From Pseudomonas frederiksbergensis (GTDB lineage: Bacteria; Pseudomonadota; Gammaproteobacteria; Pseudomonadales; Pseudomonadaceae), in assembly GCF_900105495.1 (NCBI RefSeq), contig NZ_FNTF01000002.1, positions 1,835,501 through 1,899,500 on the forward strand: a stretch of 64,000 bases of DNA. The letters run 5' to 3'. The notes under the pieces are model-generated. The model did not search any database and had not been told where the DNA came from. It worked only from the letters and a program-made list of their open reading frames with translations. Of the stretch, positions 1-9,500 are shown piece after piece. Position numbers and translations under genes: made by a program. The stretch's first letter is position 1. Each line of letters begins with the position of its first letter.

Positions 1-2
1 AC

Positions 3-716
3 GATAACCCGCTGGAGCGTCAGTTCCTCGAGCGTGAACCACGCGACGGCCTGCCGGGGTTCGGCATCACCATGGCGACCATTCTGCTGCCGGTGGTGCT
101 GATGCTGATCGGCGGCTGGGCCAATCTGATTTCTACGCCGGGCAGTGGTTTCAATCAGTTTCTGTTGTTCATCGGCAATTCGGTGATCGCCTTGTTGCTG
201 GCGACCTTGCTGAGCTTCTGGACTTTGGGCCTGGCCCAAGGCTTCAGCCGCGAATCGATCCTCAAATTCACCAACGAATGCCTGGCACCGACCGCCAGCA
301 TCACCTTGCTGGTGGGCGCGGGCGGTGGCTTGAACCGGATTCTGGTGGACGCTGGCGTCACCGACCAGATCGTCAGTCTGGCGCAGGTGTTCCAGCTGTC
401 GCCGCTGTTGATGGGCTGGCTGTTTGCTGCGTTGATGCGCATCGCCACCGGTTCTGCCACGGTGGCCATGACCACTGCGTCGGGTATCGTTGCGCCGGTG
501 GCCATTGGTCTGGGTTATCCCCATCCAGAGCTGTTGGTGCTGGCGACGGGCGCGGGGTCGGTTATCTTTTCCCACGTCAATGACGGCGGTTTCTGGTTGA
601 TCAAGGAATACTTCAACATGACCGTCGCCCAGACCTTCAAGACCTGGACGGTGCTCGAGACCATTATCTCGGTCGTCGCCTTCGGTCTGACCGTTGGCCT
701 TTCTTACCTGCTTTAG
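3..716 (+). CDS. GntP-family permease, C-terminal part (5' end outside window)
   Basis: The frame is already open at the left edge of the window, so this is the last ~237 residues of a longer (about 450 aa) inner-membrane transporter. Visible hydrophobic segments include ILLPVVLMLIGGWANLI and an SVIALLLATLLSFWTLGLAQ stretch. The conserved GntP/DsdX-type C-terminal features are GAGGGLNRILVDAGV, a TGSATVAMTTASGIVAPV helix and FSHVNDGGFW. The family moves gluconate, D-serine or related acids with protons. It is followed 15 nt later by an RpiR regulator and then a D-aminoacylase, so the likely substrate is an N-acyl-D-amino acid or a D-amino acid rather than gluconate; that substrate is inferred from context only. 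Confidence 0.85.
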   Translation, partial: DNPLERQFLEREPRDGLPGFGITMATILLPVVLMLIGGWANLISTPGSGFNQFLLFIGNSVIALLLATLLSFWTLGLAQGFSRESILKFTNECLAPTASITLLVGAGGGLNRILVDAGVTDQIVSLAQVFQLSPLLMGWLFAALMRIATGSATVAMTTASGIVAPVAIGLGYPHPELLVLATGAGSVIFSHVNDGGFWLIKEYFNMTVAQTFKTWTVLETIISVVAFGLTVGLSYLL

Positions 717-731
717 CCGGAGCCGCCCGCC

Positions 732-1592
732 ATGGACATCCTCTACCAGATCCGCGCCCGTCAGGATTCCTTCAGTGCGGGTGAAGGACGCATCGCTCGG
801 CTGATGCTCGACGACGTAGGATTTGCCTCCGCCGCCAGCCTGGATGAACTGGCGCTGAAAGCGGAAGTCAGCACCGCCACGCTCTCGCGTTTTGCTCGCA
901 CCGTCGGCTGTCGCGACTTGCGCGATCTGCGTCTGCAACTGGCCCAGGCCAGCGGCGTCGGCAGTCGTTTTTTGGACCCGGCGGGCACGCCCGAGCAGTC
1001 GGCGTTTTATGGACAGATCGTTGGCGATATCGAGTCGACCTTGCGCCAGCATCTGTCGGCCTTCGATGAGTCGCGTTTCGCCGACGCGGTGAAATTGCTG
1101 GGCAAGGCGCGGATGATTCACGCCTTCGGCATGGGTGGTTGCTCGACTTTGTGCAGTGATGAATTGCAGGTGCGGCTGGTGCGATTCGGCTACCCGATTG
1201 CGGTGTGCCACGACCCGGTGATGATGCGCGTCACCGCCGCCAGCCTCGATGCCGAACGCGTCGTCATTGCCTGCTCGCTGACTGGCATCACCCCCGAACT
1301 GCTCGAGGCCGTCGAGCTGGCGCGCAGCTACGGCGCACGAATTCTCGCCATCACCCGGGCCGACTCGCCGCTGGCGCAATTGGCGGATGTGCTGCTGCCG
1401 CTGCAAGGTGTCGAAACCTCATTCATCTACAAACCCACGGCGGCGCGCTACGGCATGTTGCTGGCCATCGACGTGCTCGCCACCGAGCTGGCGCTGGCCA
1501 ATCCTGAAGACAATCAAGAGCGTCTGCGGCGGATCAAACTCGCCCTCGACGATTACCGCGGCGGCGACGATCATTTGCCGCTGGGAGACTGA
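732..1592 (+). CDS. RpiR-family transcriptional regulator (HTH + SIS)
   Basis: 286 aa, the usual RpiR length. The N-terminal ~75 residues form the RpiR helix-turn-helix (SLDELALKAEVSTATLSRFAR, then a VGCRDLRDLRLQL segment). A SIS sugar/ligand-binding domain follows, with the GMGGCS loop near residues 133-138 and a SLTGITPELLEAVELAR segment typical of SIS folds. It lies between a GntP permease and a D-aminoacylase, 15 nt from the former and 4 nt from the latter, so it probably regulates this operon locally. RpiR proteins next to D-aminoacylases are a recurring arrangement in pseudomonads (family knowledge). The ligand is unknown. Confidence 0.88.
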   Translation: MDILYQIRARQDSFSAGEGRIARLMLDDVGFASAASLDELALKAEVSTATLSRFARTVGCRDLRDLRLQLAQASGVGSRFLDPAGTPEQSAFYGQIVGDIESTLRQHLSAFDESRFADAVKLLGKARMIHAFGMGGCSTLCSDELQVRLVRFGYPIAVCHDPVMMRVTAASLDAERVVIACSLTGITPELLEAVELARSYGARILAITRADSPLAQLADVLLPLQGVETSFIYKPTAARYGMLLAIDVLATELALANPEDNQERLRRIKLALDDYRGGDDHLPLGD

Positions 1593-1596
1593 CCTG

Positions 1597-3051
1597 ATGT
1601 ACGACACGCTGATCCGCAACGCCCTGATTATCGACGGCAGCAACGCGCCCGGTTATCCCGCCGACGTGGCGATCCTGAACGGCCGCATCGAGCGTATCGG
1701 CGACTTGCACGATGCCAGCGCCACCGAAGAAATCGACGCCACCGGTCGCGTGTTGGCGCCAGGTTTCATCGACGTTCACACCCACGACGACACCGTGGTA
1801 ATCCGCCAGCCGCAGATGCTGCCCAAGCTCAGCCAGGGTGTGACCACCGTGATAGTCGGCAACTGCGGGATCAGTGCGTCACCGGTGAGTTTACGCGGCG
1901 ATCCGCCCGACCCGATGAACCTGCTCGGCACCGCCGCGGCGTTCGTTTATCCGAGATTCAGCGACTACCGCGCAGCCGTCGAAGCGGCGAACACCACGCT
2001 GAACGTGGCTGCACTGGTCGGCCATACGGCGCTGCGCAGTAACCACCTCGACGACCTGTTCCGCACCGCCACGCCGGACGAAATCAGCGCGATGCGCGAG
2101 CAACTGCGCGACAGTCTTGAGGCCGGTGCGTTGGGCCTGTCCACGGGGCTTGCCTATGCCAACGCGTTCTCGGCTTCCACCGATGAAGTCATGCAACTGA
2201 CTGAAGAGCTGACCGCTTTCGGCGCGGTCTACACCACCCATTTGCGCAGCGAATTCGAGCCGGTGCTGGAGGCCATGGATGAGGCGTTCCAGATCGGCCG
2301 TCATGCCAAAACACCGGTGATCATTTCCCATCTCAAATGTGCCGGCGCCGGTAACTGGGGGCGCAGTCCACAACTGCTAGCGTCCCTCGAACACGCGGCG
2401 AAAACCCACCCGGTAGGCTGTGACTGTTATCCCTACGCGGCGAGTTCATCGACGCTGGACCTCAAGCAAGTCACCGACGCTCATCGCATCACCATCACCT
2501 GGTCAACGCCGCACCCTGAAGTGGGTGGTCGTGACCTGATGGACATCGCCGCCGAGTGGGGCGTGCCGTTGCTTGACGCCGCTCGACGCCTGCAACCGGC
2601 CGGCGCGGTGTATTACGGAATGGACGAGGCGGACGTACGAAGAATCCTCGCGCATCCGCTGTCGATGGTCGGTTCTGACGGATTGCCGGAAGACCCGTTT
2701 CCGCATCCGCGCTTGTGGGGCGCATTCCCACGCGTGCTCGGACATTTCAGTCGCGACGTGGGGCTGTTTCCGCTGCACACCGCCGTGCACAAGATGACCG
2801 GGTTGTCGGCGGCCCGATTTGGCTTGAAGGAACGTGGCGAAATCCGTGAAGGACATTGGGCGGATCTGGTGTTGTTCAATCCTGCGACCATTCGCGATGT
2901 GGCGGATTTCAATGATCCGCAACGAGCGGCGGAAGGTATCGATGGGGTTTGGGTCAACGGTGCCTTGAGTTACAGCGAAGGCCAGGCAAACGGAAGGAGG
3001 GAAGGGCGGTTTCTGGCGAGGGACGGGGACTTGCGTGATGGTTTCCAGTAA
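1597..3051 (+). CDS. dan: N-acyl-D-amino-acid deacylase (D-aminoacylase)
   Basis: 484 aa from the ATG at 1597, 4 nt after the regulator stop; a longer upstream reading would overlap the whole end of the RpiR gene and is not needed. It belongs to the amidohydrolase superfamily. The first metal motif HTHDD has its histidines at residues 61 and 63, and GNCG carries the cysteine ligand at residue 90. Later metal histidines are in TTHLRSE and ISHLKCAG, and the catalytic Asp is in MVGSDGLP. The family hydrolyses N-acyl-D-amino acids to the free D-amino acid and a carboxylate in the cytoplasm. With the GntP permease this suggests uptake and hydrolysis of N-acyl-D-amino acids. The exact D-amino acid preference cannot be read from sequence. 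Confidence 0.9.
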   Translation: MYDTLIRNALIIDGSNAPGYPADVAILNGRIERIGDLHDASATEEIDATGRVLAPGFIDVHTHDDTVVIRQPQMLPKLSQGVTTVIVGNCGISASPVSLRGDPPDPMNLLGTAAAFVYPRFSDYRAAVEAANTTLNVAALVGHTALRSNHLDDLFRTATPDEISAMREQLRDSLEAGALGLSTGLAYANAFSASTDEVMQLTEELTAFGAVYTTHLRSEFEPVLEAMDEAFQIGRHAKTPVIISHLKCAGAGNWGRSPQLLASLEHAAKTHPVGCDCYPYAASSSTLDLKQVTDAHRITITWSTPHPEVGGRDLMDIAAEWGVPLLDAARRLQPAGAVYYGMDEADVRRILAHPLSMVGSDGLPEDPFPHPRLWGAFPRVLGHFSRDVGLFPLHTAVHKMTGLSAARFGLKERGEIREGHWADLVLFNPATIRDVADFNDPQRAAEGIDGVWVNGALSYSEGQANGRREGRFLARDGDLRDGFQ

Positions 3052-3171
3052 ACATTCCGAGTGCTGCGTCACAGTGATGGCACATTGAGACTAAAGAAAG
3101 CCATCACCAAGCCGAAGCGCTGACATCTCGCCCAGCTACACTGTGGGCCTTATCAGTCTGGGAGCAACGCC

Positions 3172-3540
3172 ATGAGCTTCGGCAAAACCACCCCCATCCT
3201 GCGGATTTTCGATGAAATCAAGGCCGTGGAGTTCTACGTCGACTTCCTGGGATTCAAGATCGATTGGCAGCATCGTTTCGAGCCCAACTTTCCGTTGTAC
3301 CTGCAAGTCTCCCGAGGCGAATGTGTGCTGCACCTCTCCGAACACCATGGCGACAGCACACCGGGCTCGGCGTTGCGGATCGAGACCGATGAGCTGGAGG
3401 CATTCCAGCAACAATTGCTGGCCAAGGAATACAAATTCGCACACCCACAGATCCAGGCGATGCCGTGGGGCAGCCAGGACATGACGATCAGCGATCCGTT
3501 CGGCAATCGGTTGGTGTTTACCAATGCGATTTGCGTGTAA
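3172..3540 (+). CDS. VOC superfamily (glyoxalase/bleomycin-resistance-like) protein
   Basis: 122 aa with a GGGAGC ribosome-binding site 6 nt before the ATG. It is a single VOC module of the beta-alpha-beta-beta-beta type: TPILRIFDEIKAVEFYVDFLGF at the start, ECVLHLSEHHGDS in the middle and the hallmark MTISDPFGNRLVF near the end. Candidate metal ligands are the His of LHLSEHH and the acidic residues of the second half. The family includes glyoxalases, dioxygenases and antibiotic-binding proteins. This one resembles the small stand-alone proteins often labelled glyoxalase superfamily, whose substrate is unknown. It is monocistronic and convergent with the toxin operon. Confidence 0.8.
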   Translation: MSFGKTTPILRIFDEIKAVEFYVDFLGFKIDWQHRFEPNFPLYLQVSRGECVLHLSEHHGDSTPGSALRIETDELEAFQQQLLAKEYKFAHPQIQAMPWGSQDMTISDPFGNRLVFTNAICV

Positions 3541-3580
3541 GGCCGTTCGGCAGCTCTGCGAGTTTTGATGGAACAAGGTG

Positions 3581-3612
3581 TCCTGCAATCAATGATTTCA
3601 TTGATTGCAGGA
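3581..3612. terminator. Perfect 15-bp inverted repeat between convergent genes
   Basis: The arms 3581-3595 and 3598-3612 are perfect reverse complements separated by only 2 nt. The repeat lies 40 nt after the VOC stop and about 80 nt after the tccC stop on the other strand, so a bidirectional transcription stop is the simplest role. There is no T-run on either side, which weakens an intrinsic-terminator call. The 2-nt loop would also suit a DNA-level operator for a dimeric protein. Confidence 0.5.
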
Positions 3613-3690
3613 GGCATCATGGCCAGCATCACGATTCGAAAAACCTGGACGATCCGGTTTGTGCTGACCCATGCAGTCAGTGCGCGAGAT

Positions 3691-6525
3691 TCAAATCCTT
3701 CTGAATGGGTTTGGCTGTTGGAATTGAACTGCATAGATGCTGGGACGCAACGCCGTGGCATCAAGCCTGGACCGATGATTCACGGGAACATGTGCGAAGT
3801 TGAGTAACGTGGAATTTGAAAAGGCCCAAATGTCACTGGACTGCTGTTGCGATGACATTTGATCCCAGACCCAACTGCTTACTCCGGCCGGGCTGTTGAG
3901 GTCATTTTGAATGTTCTGATGCAAAGGAGGCTGCATTGATGGCCGTACTCCAGTGTACAGAGGGGTGTGAGTGGCGACGTTGGCGAGTGAAATCGCATAG
4001 GCTGGGTCCTGGGGCATGGCAGGTGTGGTATTGAATGCCTGCAACTGTGGGTGGTTGTAGCGGCTTAGGGAAAGTCGATCCGGGATCGGGTAGGACACCC
4101 AGGGGTCGACGACGAGCGGATCCCGCGTGGGATCACCCAGCAGGGTGAAGGTATGTCCTGGTATTTGCGCTATATGGATAGGTGTCCCGTATCCGCGTAA
4201 TGAAGAGGCCGCCAAACGCGAACTGACCGCTGCAAATTCATCGCACATACCTGCCCCGGCTGCCACGGCATGTTCTGCCCTGACTTGGGTTGATGGATAT
4301 GCACCGATATTTGTTCGTAGTTGGTGGGTGAGTCCCCAAGAGTGTTCACGGCTATTAAGTATGTCCCCTATCTGGTTGCCAGCCCCCATGTAGAGCAGTC
4401 CTCGTGTGGTCCAGGTAAGGTCATAGGCCAACACGTAATTGTTTATATCTTGTGTATTCGTTATGAATCTCGAGTTGAACGTGTTGTGTGCGGTGACTAT
4501 CTGGGTGCTCAGAGGTGCATCTGCCGTGGCGGCGGTACTGAATGGTGCGATTTCGTACTTCATCAGACCTAAATAATCCTGATGAGTGACAGGGTTGTTG
4601 CCGACGAATCGATACAGATTCAACCCATCCGTGGTTCCCGCCGGATCAGGGCTGATCCAGCGCTGCAACCACGGCGCGTAATAGCGATGCCCGTAGTAGT
4701 AGAGGCCACTGGCATCGCGTTCTTTGCCCGAGTAGCGAACGGTTCTGTATTTCGCCTCCAGCGTGTTGCGCGCGGCCCTCCACGCAGTACCGCCGAAGGG
4801 GTAGTAACCCTCCTCGCTTATCAGTCTGCCCTCGGCGTCCAGTTCCAGGGTCGTTGAGCCCAGGTGGTCGGTGAAGTTGTATCGCAAAGCGTCATTCGTG
4901 ATCTGCGCAGGAGTGCCTTGGCTCCAATGAAGGCAGCGTACCGTGGAGCCTCCAGCCTGTAGGGTGATCACCTCAAGTTTTTCAGTGGCTCTTTCACGAA
5001 GCTCTAGTCCTGGTAAATAGCTCACGTCCTGGACATGGGTGATGGTGTGCACTTTTTTAGTCTGCTGTTTTCGGACACGCTGACCGTTGCCGTCGTAGAG
5101 ATAGGTTTCTGCATCCGCGCCCTCACTGTCGCGTTCGACCAGTTCCACACGTTGTAATTGGTTGCGCGCGTTCCATTGCAGGGGTTGGCCTGTCTGCAAC
5201 CATTGCAGGTTGCCGTTGGCATCGAAGCCCTTTGCAAAGTCGGCTGGAGCATCGCCTGTTTTCCATGGCAATGCGCGATTGCTGCCAGAGGCGATATGCA
5301 TATTGCGGATGTAGTTGTTGCCTTCGCGGCGATGCTGCAGCTTGATCAGGTTTGCACGTTCATCGTAGGTGTAATGCTCAGTGAAGTTGAGCAGTCGGCT
5401 CCGGTCACCCTGCCTTGTCGACCAATCGGGAAGAGGGGCGCGAATGCTTGCTCCCTGCTCTTCACGGCCTGAAGCCTGGACCAGTTGATAAAGGCTGTCG
5501 TAGACATAAGTGTTGACCGGCTTTATGCGTTGGTTGGCGTTGTGTTGTACCGGTTTCGTGTGGTCCTCGACGCTCAACACATTGCCGACCGCGTCATAGG
5601 CATAGTGCAGTTTCTGGAGAATGCTTCCCCCCGTCCGTGAAATTGTCCGCCGGTTCGTGCGGCCGTTCGCAGGCGTATAAGTCGCTTCACTTAAGATCTT
5701 GCTTCCCAGGGTTTGCGATTCGATCTGACCCTGCGCGTTGTATTTGACTTGATCGAGAATCACCGTTTGTTGGGTGGCACTCGCGAGTTGCAGGGTGACT
5801 TTCCTGAGTTGGCCAGCGACATCGAACCAGAAGCGCTGCGTATGCCCTTTGGCATCTGTTTGTTCGAGGGTTTCACCAGTGGGTGCGTACTGCCAGGAGG
5901 TGGTGTAGGTCTGGTCTTCGAGCAACTTATCGCGATCATCGACTGCTTGCGGCCAGTTCGCAGGCTGTTGCTCCTTCAGGAAATGTCGCGTTTCGCTGAG
6001 CAGTTGTCCTGCCTGGTCATACTTGGACAACAGTCGTTTTCCCGCCGGATCATCATGGCGAATCAAGCGTCCGCACTGGTTGTTTTGCGTATGGGCACTT
6101 GAGTTATCGGCATAGGTAAAGCGCTCGATGGCCTGGAGGACTCCTCCTTTGGACTGTTCGCTGATGACCAGCGGGCGTAGCTGATCGTCATAGTCCGTTT
6201 GCCAATGGCTGCCGCGAGAATCCCAGCTTTTCAGGGTTTGACCGGCCTCGCCACAGAAGGCCAGGCGCCAGCCTGCGTCAATGCTGGAGTTCAATAGCAG
6301 GGCGCCCGACAGGCTGCGGACCTGCTTCAAATCAGCGGTCTGTGCATTATTGGTGTGCAAGCGCTGCTCAAGCACCTGGCCGTTGATGTCATGCAGGTGG
6401 CGGGTAATGCGGGCTTGAGGCTGTGTTATGGATTGATTACGCAAGTAGGTGACTTCGCGGACTTGAAGTCCACGACTGTCGACGACGTTCAAGGTTGGAG
6501 TGTGACTGTGAATATGGGAGCTCAT
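3691..6525 (-). CDS. tccC: Tc toxin C component: RHS-repeat cocoon protein with variable C-terminal effector
   Basis: 944 aa. Residues ~1-620 are RHS/YD repeats (YDQAGQLLSETRHF, RFWFDVAGQLRKV, YDGNGQRVRKQ and others). The RHS-associated core runs about 575-655 and includes GEEGYYPFGGT-type and YSGKERDASGLYYYGHRYY blocks and SPDPAGTTDGLNLYRFVGNNP. In studied TcC proteins the core Asp residues self-cleave the chain after a final GL; here that would be near L654. The remaining 289 aa are unlike the shell. They hold GAGMCDEFA (Cys761), PGHTFTL (His791) and VVDPW (Asp807), an order seen in papain/transglutaminase-fold enzymes. The gene overlaps tcaC by ATGA. In the Tc model TcB and TcC form a hollow cocoon from which the effector is injected through TcA into a target, usually insect, cell. 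Confidence 0.9.
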   Translation of the reverse strand: MSSHIHSHTPTLNVVDSRGLQVREVTYLRNQSITQPQARITRHLHDINGQVLEQRLHTNNAQTADLKQVRSLSGALLLNSSIDAGWRLAFCGEAGQTLKSWDSRGSHWQTDYDDQLRPLVISEQSKGGVLQAIERFTYADNSSAHTQNNQCGRLIRHDDPAGKRLLSKYDQAGQLLSETRHFLKEQQPANWPQAVDDRDKLLEDQTYTTSWQYAPTGETLEQTDAKGHTQRFWFDVAGQLRKVTLQLASATQQTVILDQVKYNAQGQIESQTLGSKILSEATYTPANGRTNRRTISRTGGSILQKLHYAYDAVGNVLSVEDHTKPVQHNANQRIKPVNTYVYDSLYQLVQASGREEQGASIRAPLPDWSTRQGDRSRLLNFTEHYTYDERANLIKLQHRREGNNYIRNMHIASGSNRALPWKTGDAPADFAKGFDANGNLQWLQTGQPLQWNARNQLQRVELVERDSEGADAETYLYDGNGQRVRKQQTKKVHTITHVQDVSYLPGLELRERATEKLEVITLQAGGSTVRCLHWSQGTPAQITNDALRYNFTDHLGSTTLELDAEGRLISEEGYYPFGGTAWRAARNTLEAKYRTVRYSGKERDASGLYYYGHRYYAPWLQRWISPDPAGTTDGLNLYRFVGNNPVTHQDYLGLMKYEIAPFSTAATADAPLSTQIVTAHNTFNSRFITNTQDINNYVLAYDLTWTTRGLLYMGAGNQIGDILNSREHSWGLTHQLRTNIGAYPSTQVRAEHAVAAGAGMCDEFAAVSSRLAASSLRGYGTPIHIAQIPGHTFTLLGDPTRDPLVVDPWVSYPIPDRLSLSRYNHPQLQAFNTTPAMPQDPAYAISLANVATHTPLYTGVRPSMQPPLHQNIQNDLNSPAGVSSWVWDQMSSQQQSSDIWAFSNSTLLNFAHVPVNHRSRLDATALRPSIYAVQFQQPNPFRRI

Positions 6526-9500
6526 TGAGCACCTCCCTGAGTCGTAGTGTCGGGTTGGGTGTCGTTTTCATCCTCGATCGTTGAGTACCAGGGGTGATAG
6601 GTGTGCCGACGCTCATCGCCGTTGGCATTGACGACACGAAGGAGTCGACCCAGTGGGTCGTGGAATTGCTGATCACAAAGTCCTGACTTGCGCAGGGATT
6701 CATCATTGACGTAGCGATGCCTGGCACTGAAATAGGGGCGGTAGGTACGAATGACCAAGCCTTTGTTGTCGTACTCGACACGCTCACTGACACGCCATCG
6801 AAAGCTGACATCACGCTCCTGCAGTGTGTCGTTTTCAAGTTTCAATGTGCCGTCTTCATTGATGTCCAGGGCTTTTCCTGGGTCGACGCGTTGTTTTTTT
6901 TGCAGTTGTCGACCAAAGCCATCCCAGCAAGCGATGGTGATGCGTACCTGTTTTTCGCTGTCGGAGGAGAACCGGTCCGCTTGCATCGTGACGCAGTGAA
7001 CCGGTTCGCGTTGTACGCCGTCTATTCGCGTCTGAAGAGTTTGCTCGTAAAGCGTCTTGATGTTGAGGCCGGTCAGGCGAGCACGGGTACTTGCGCGGAT
7101 GTGCCCAGTCGGTAGCAGATCATTGTTATCCACTGCTTTTTTGCGCCAGGCCAACTCTTCGCCTGTAACGGCGGGAATACGCCCCATCCAGCTGAGCGAG
7201 TCATAGAAAAAGGCACTCGCGATATTCTGGAGTGCCTTGCCCGGATCATCGATGGCGGTGTCGGGGCGATCATCGGTAGGGCGGCTATAGGTGGCCATCG
7301 GTTTGAATCCGACATTTTCACTTACGCCATTTTTGTACCAGGTGAGGGCGTGTACCTGTCCCAACTCACTGTATTGCGCTTCCTGGAAATTCCCGTTGGG
7401 GTCGCTGATCTGTTTTGGCTGAAGTGTTCGATAGCCAATCTTTGTCGCGCGGGTGGTGCATTGGTCGGGCAGTTCGACAGTGGCGATCAGGCAGGAATAG
7501 GGGTCATGGGTGATGGTCGTCGGGCCATGCTGTTGGCTTTGCCTGAAGGTCTGTGCCCTGTAAAAGCCGGCCAGTTTGTAATACGTGGAAAAGCTGCGAC
7601 GTACAGACCAGAGTGGATTGTTTTTGTCCCAGTCTTCGTCAGGCGGTAAAGCAATGGGCATTTTTCGGTAGCCATTGTCCTGGAGAAGTTTGGTGACATC
7701 AAAAGACGTATCCTCCGATTTGTGTTCGTCGTAGACGCTCAACGCCAGCTTATTGAATTCGGCGGTTTCCTGGTGATCAATCAACCCTTCGACGCTCGCC
7801 TGACCGTCATCGAAGGTGCCGCTTGCATCGGGTTTGCGGTAACGCTGTACAGACAAACCGGTCAGGGTCCGCCTGTCTTCCCAGGTCTTTGAAGTGCTCC
7901 GCTCTAGCAGGTTTTCATAATGGATATCCTGGGGGGATAGCCCTGCGGCCAAGGGCGATTTAGGCAACCTCAAAGCATTGGTGCGTTGTAGGTAACGCAG
8001 GCCAAGGCGTAGGGCCTGTGCTGTAGCTATGTGAATGAACTGAGCCTTGGTTTCGCTCAGGTAGTAATACTGCTGATCCTCGTCATGGGCATCGCGCCAC
8101 CATTTTTGCAGCCAGGTATCCGTGAAAGGAGGGGCGTCGGCAGGTGTTTTTCTCCGCGCATAGCTGATCTCCAGACTGTGGGTGAGGTGGCCGTAGGCGT
8201 CCCATTCAAGATTGATCGTGTGAGTACAGCGAGGATCATCAGAGATGCGCTCATACTGGTAGCTTATGGATTCCACAACCAACGGTTGCATGATCGAGTA
8301 AGGGCTGTATTTACCCAGGCCCTGGCGTTCAACGACCCGATATCGATGTTGTTGCACTGAATAGGGCTGCCTCTCTTTTTCTGTGCCCTTGTCCAGGCCG
8401 AAAATCTCTACCCTCAGAGTCCGGCCGCCAAGCGCTCGAGCGAGCTCGCGCTGCCGGGCATGGGCGTTGGCGAGGGCTGCTTCGGGCGTTGGCGCGGGTG
8501 GTCCCCAATGTTCGCCCCAAACCTGGATAGTTGCCTGAAGGCCAATGGCGTCCTTGTCGTTGCGGTCGTAATCACGATTGAGTGGGTCGATAGCTTGGCC
8601 CGTATGGAACCAGGTTTTGGTCAGCATCGGTGCGCTATGGGGGCTGGTTTGTGCCCCCTTGCCATGGGTTGGACTGTCGGTTTGCAAGAGCAGACCGAAC
8701 CCGCGAAATTCTCGTTCGATGCTGTCGTAGAAGCCACGACGATATTTGAATTTCTGGGTCAGACGATTGCCGGTAATTTCGTCGTGCTGGCTCTGCTGTT
8801 TGACCAAAAACAGAGGAAATGGAAGGTGGGAGATTGCTGGTTTGTTGTTTTTGAGCAGCTGTTTTTTTTCATCCAGCCATTCCTGGGCAGAGCTTCGATA
8901 GCTGACGCTGCAGGCAGCCCCCATATTGTTATTGCTGGTTTCGAGCAAGTAGGGCTTGGTCTCCACGAAGTCATAGCGCCAATGCCGGGTTGCGTCCCCC
9001 GGCACACTGAATATCAGACTCGAACAGCCGAGCCCCAGCAGATCTACGGCGCTGACCTTGCAGAACCGGTCATGGCGCAGTCCTTGGGGCCAGGGCAGTT
9101 CGACCGCGGGGGCCAGGCCATTGCCGCCGCGGTTCATGAAAATTTTTGCGCAATCGGGTTGCAGATAAATAAGGTCAGCAGCCCCTGAGCCGTCCAGGTC
9201 GGCCAGCAGGATGCGTGACGCATCGAACTGTTCGTATGCAAAGTCCAGGGAGGCGATTACTCGGCCCTTTGCGAAGCGTCCGCGGCCCAGGTTAGGCCAG
9301 CATTTCACTTCGTTGTGGCGAACACGGATCAGGTGCTGTTGGCCACTGCCCAGAAGATCGCTGAAGGCCACCAGTTCACTGGGTGAGTTACCGGGCTGAG
9401 GCAGGTCATCTTCATCGGCGTGACGTGAAACCTGCGTTGCCGGGGCGAAGCCGGTTATTTTCTGGTTGGCGTACAGGCGCACACTGCGCGGTCCGATCAT

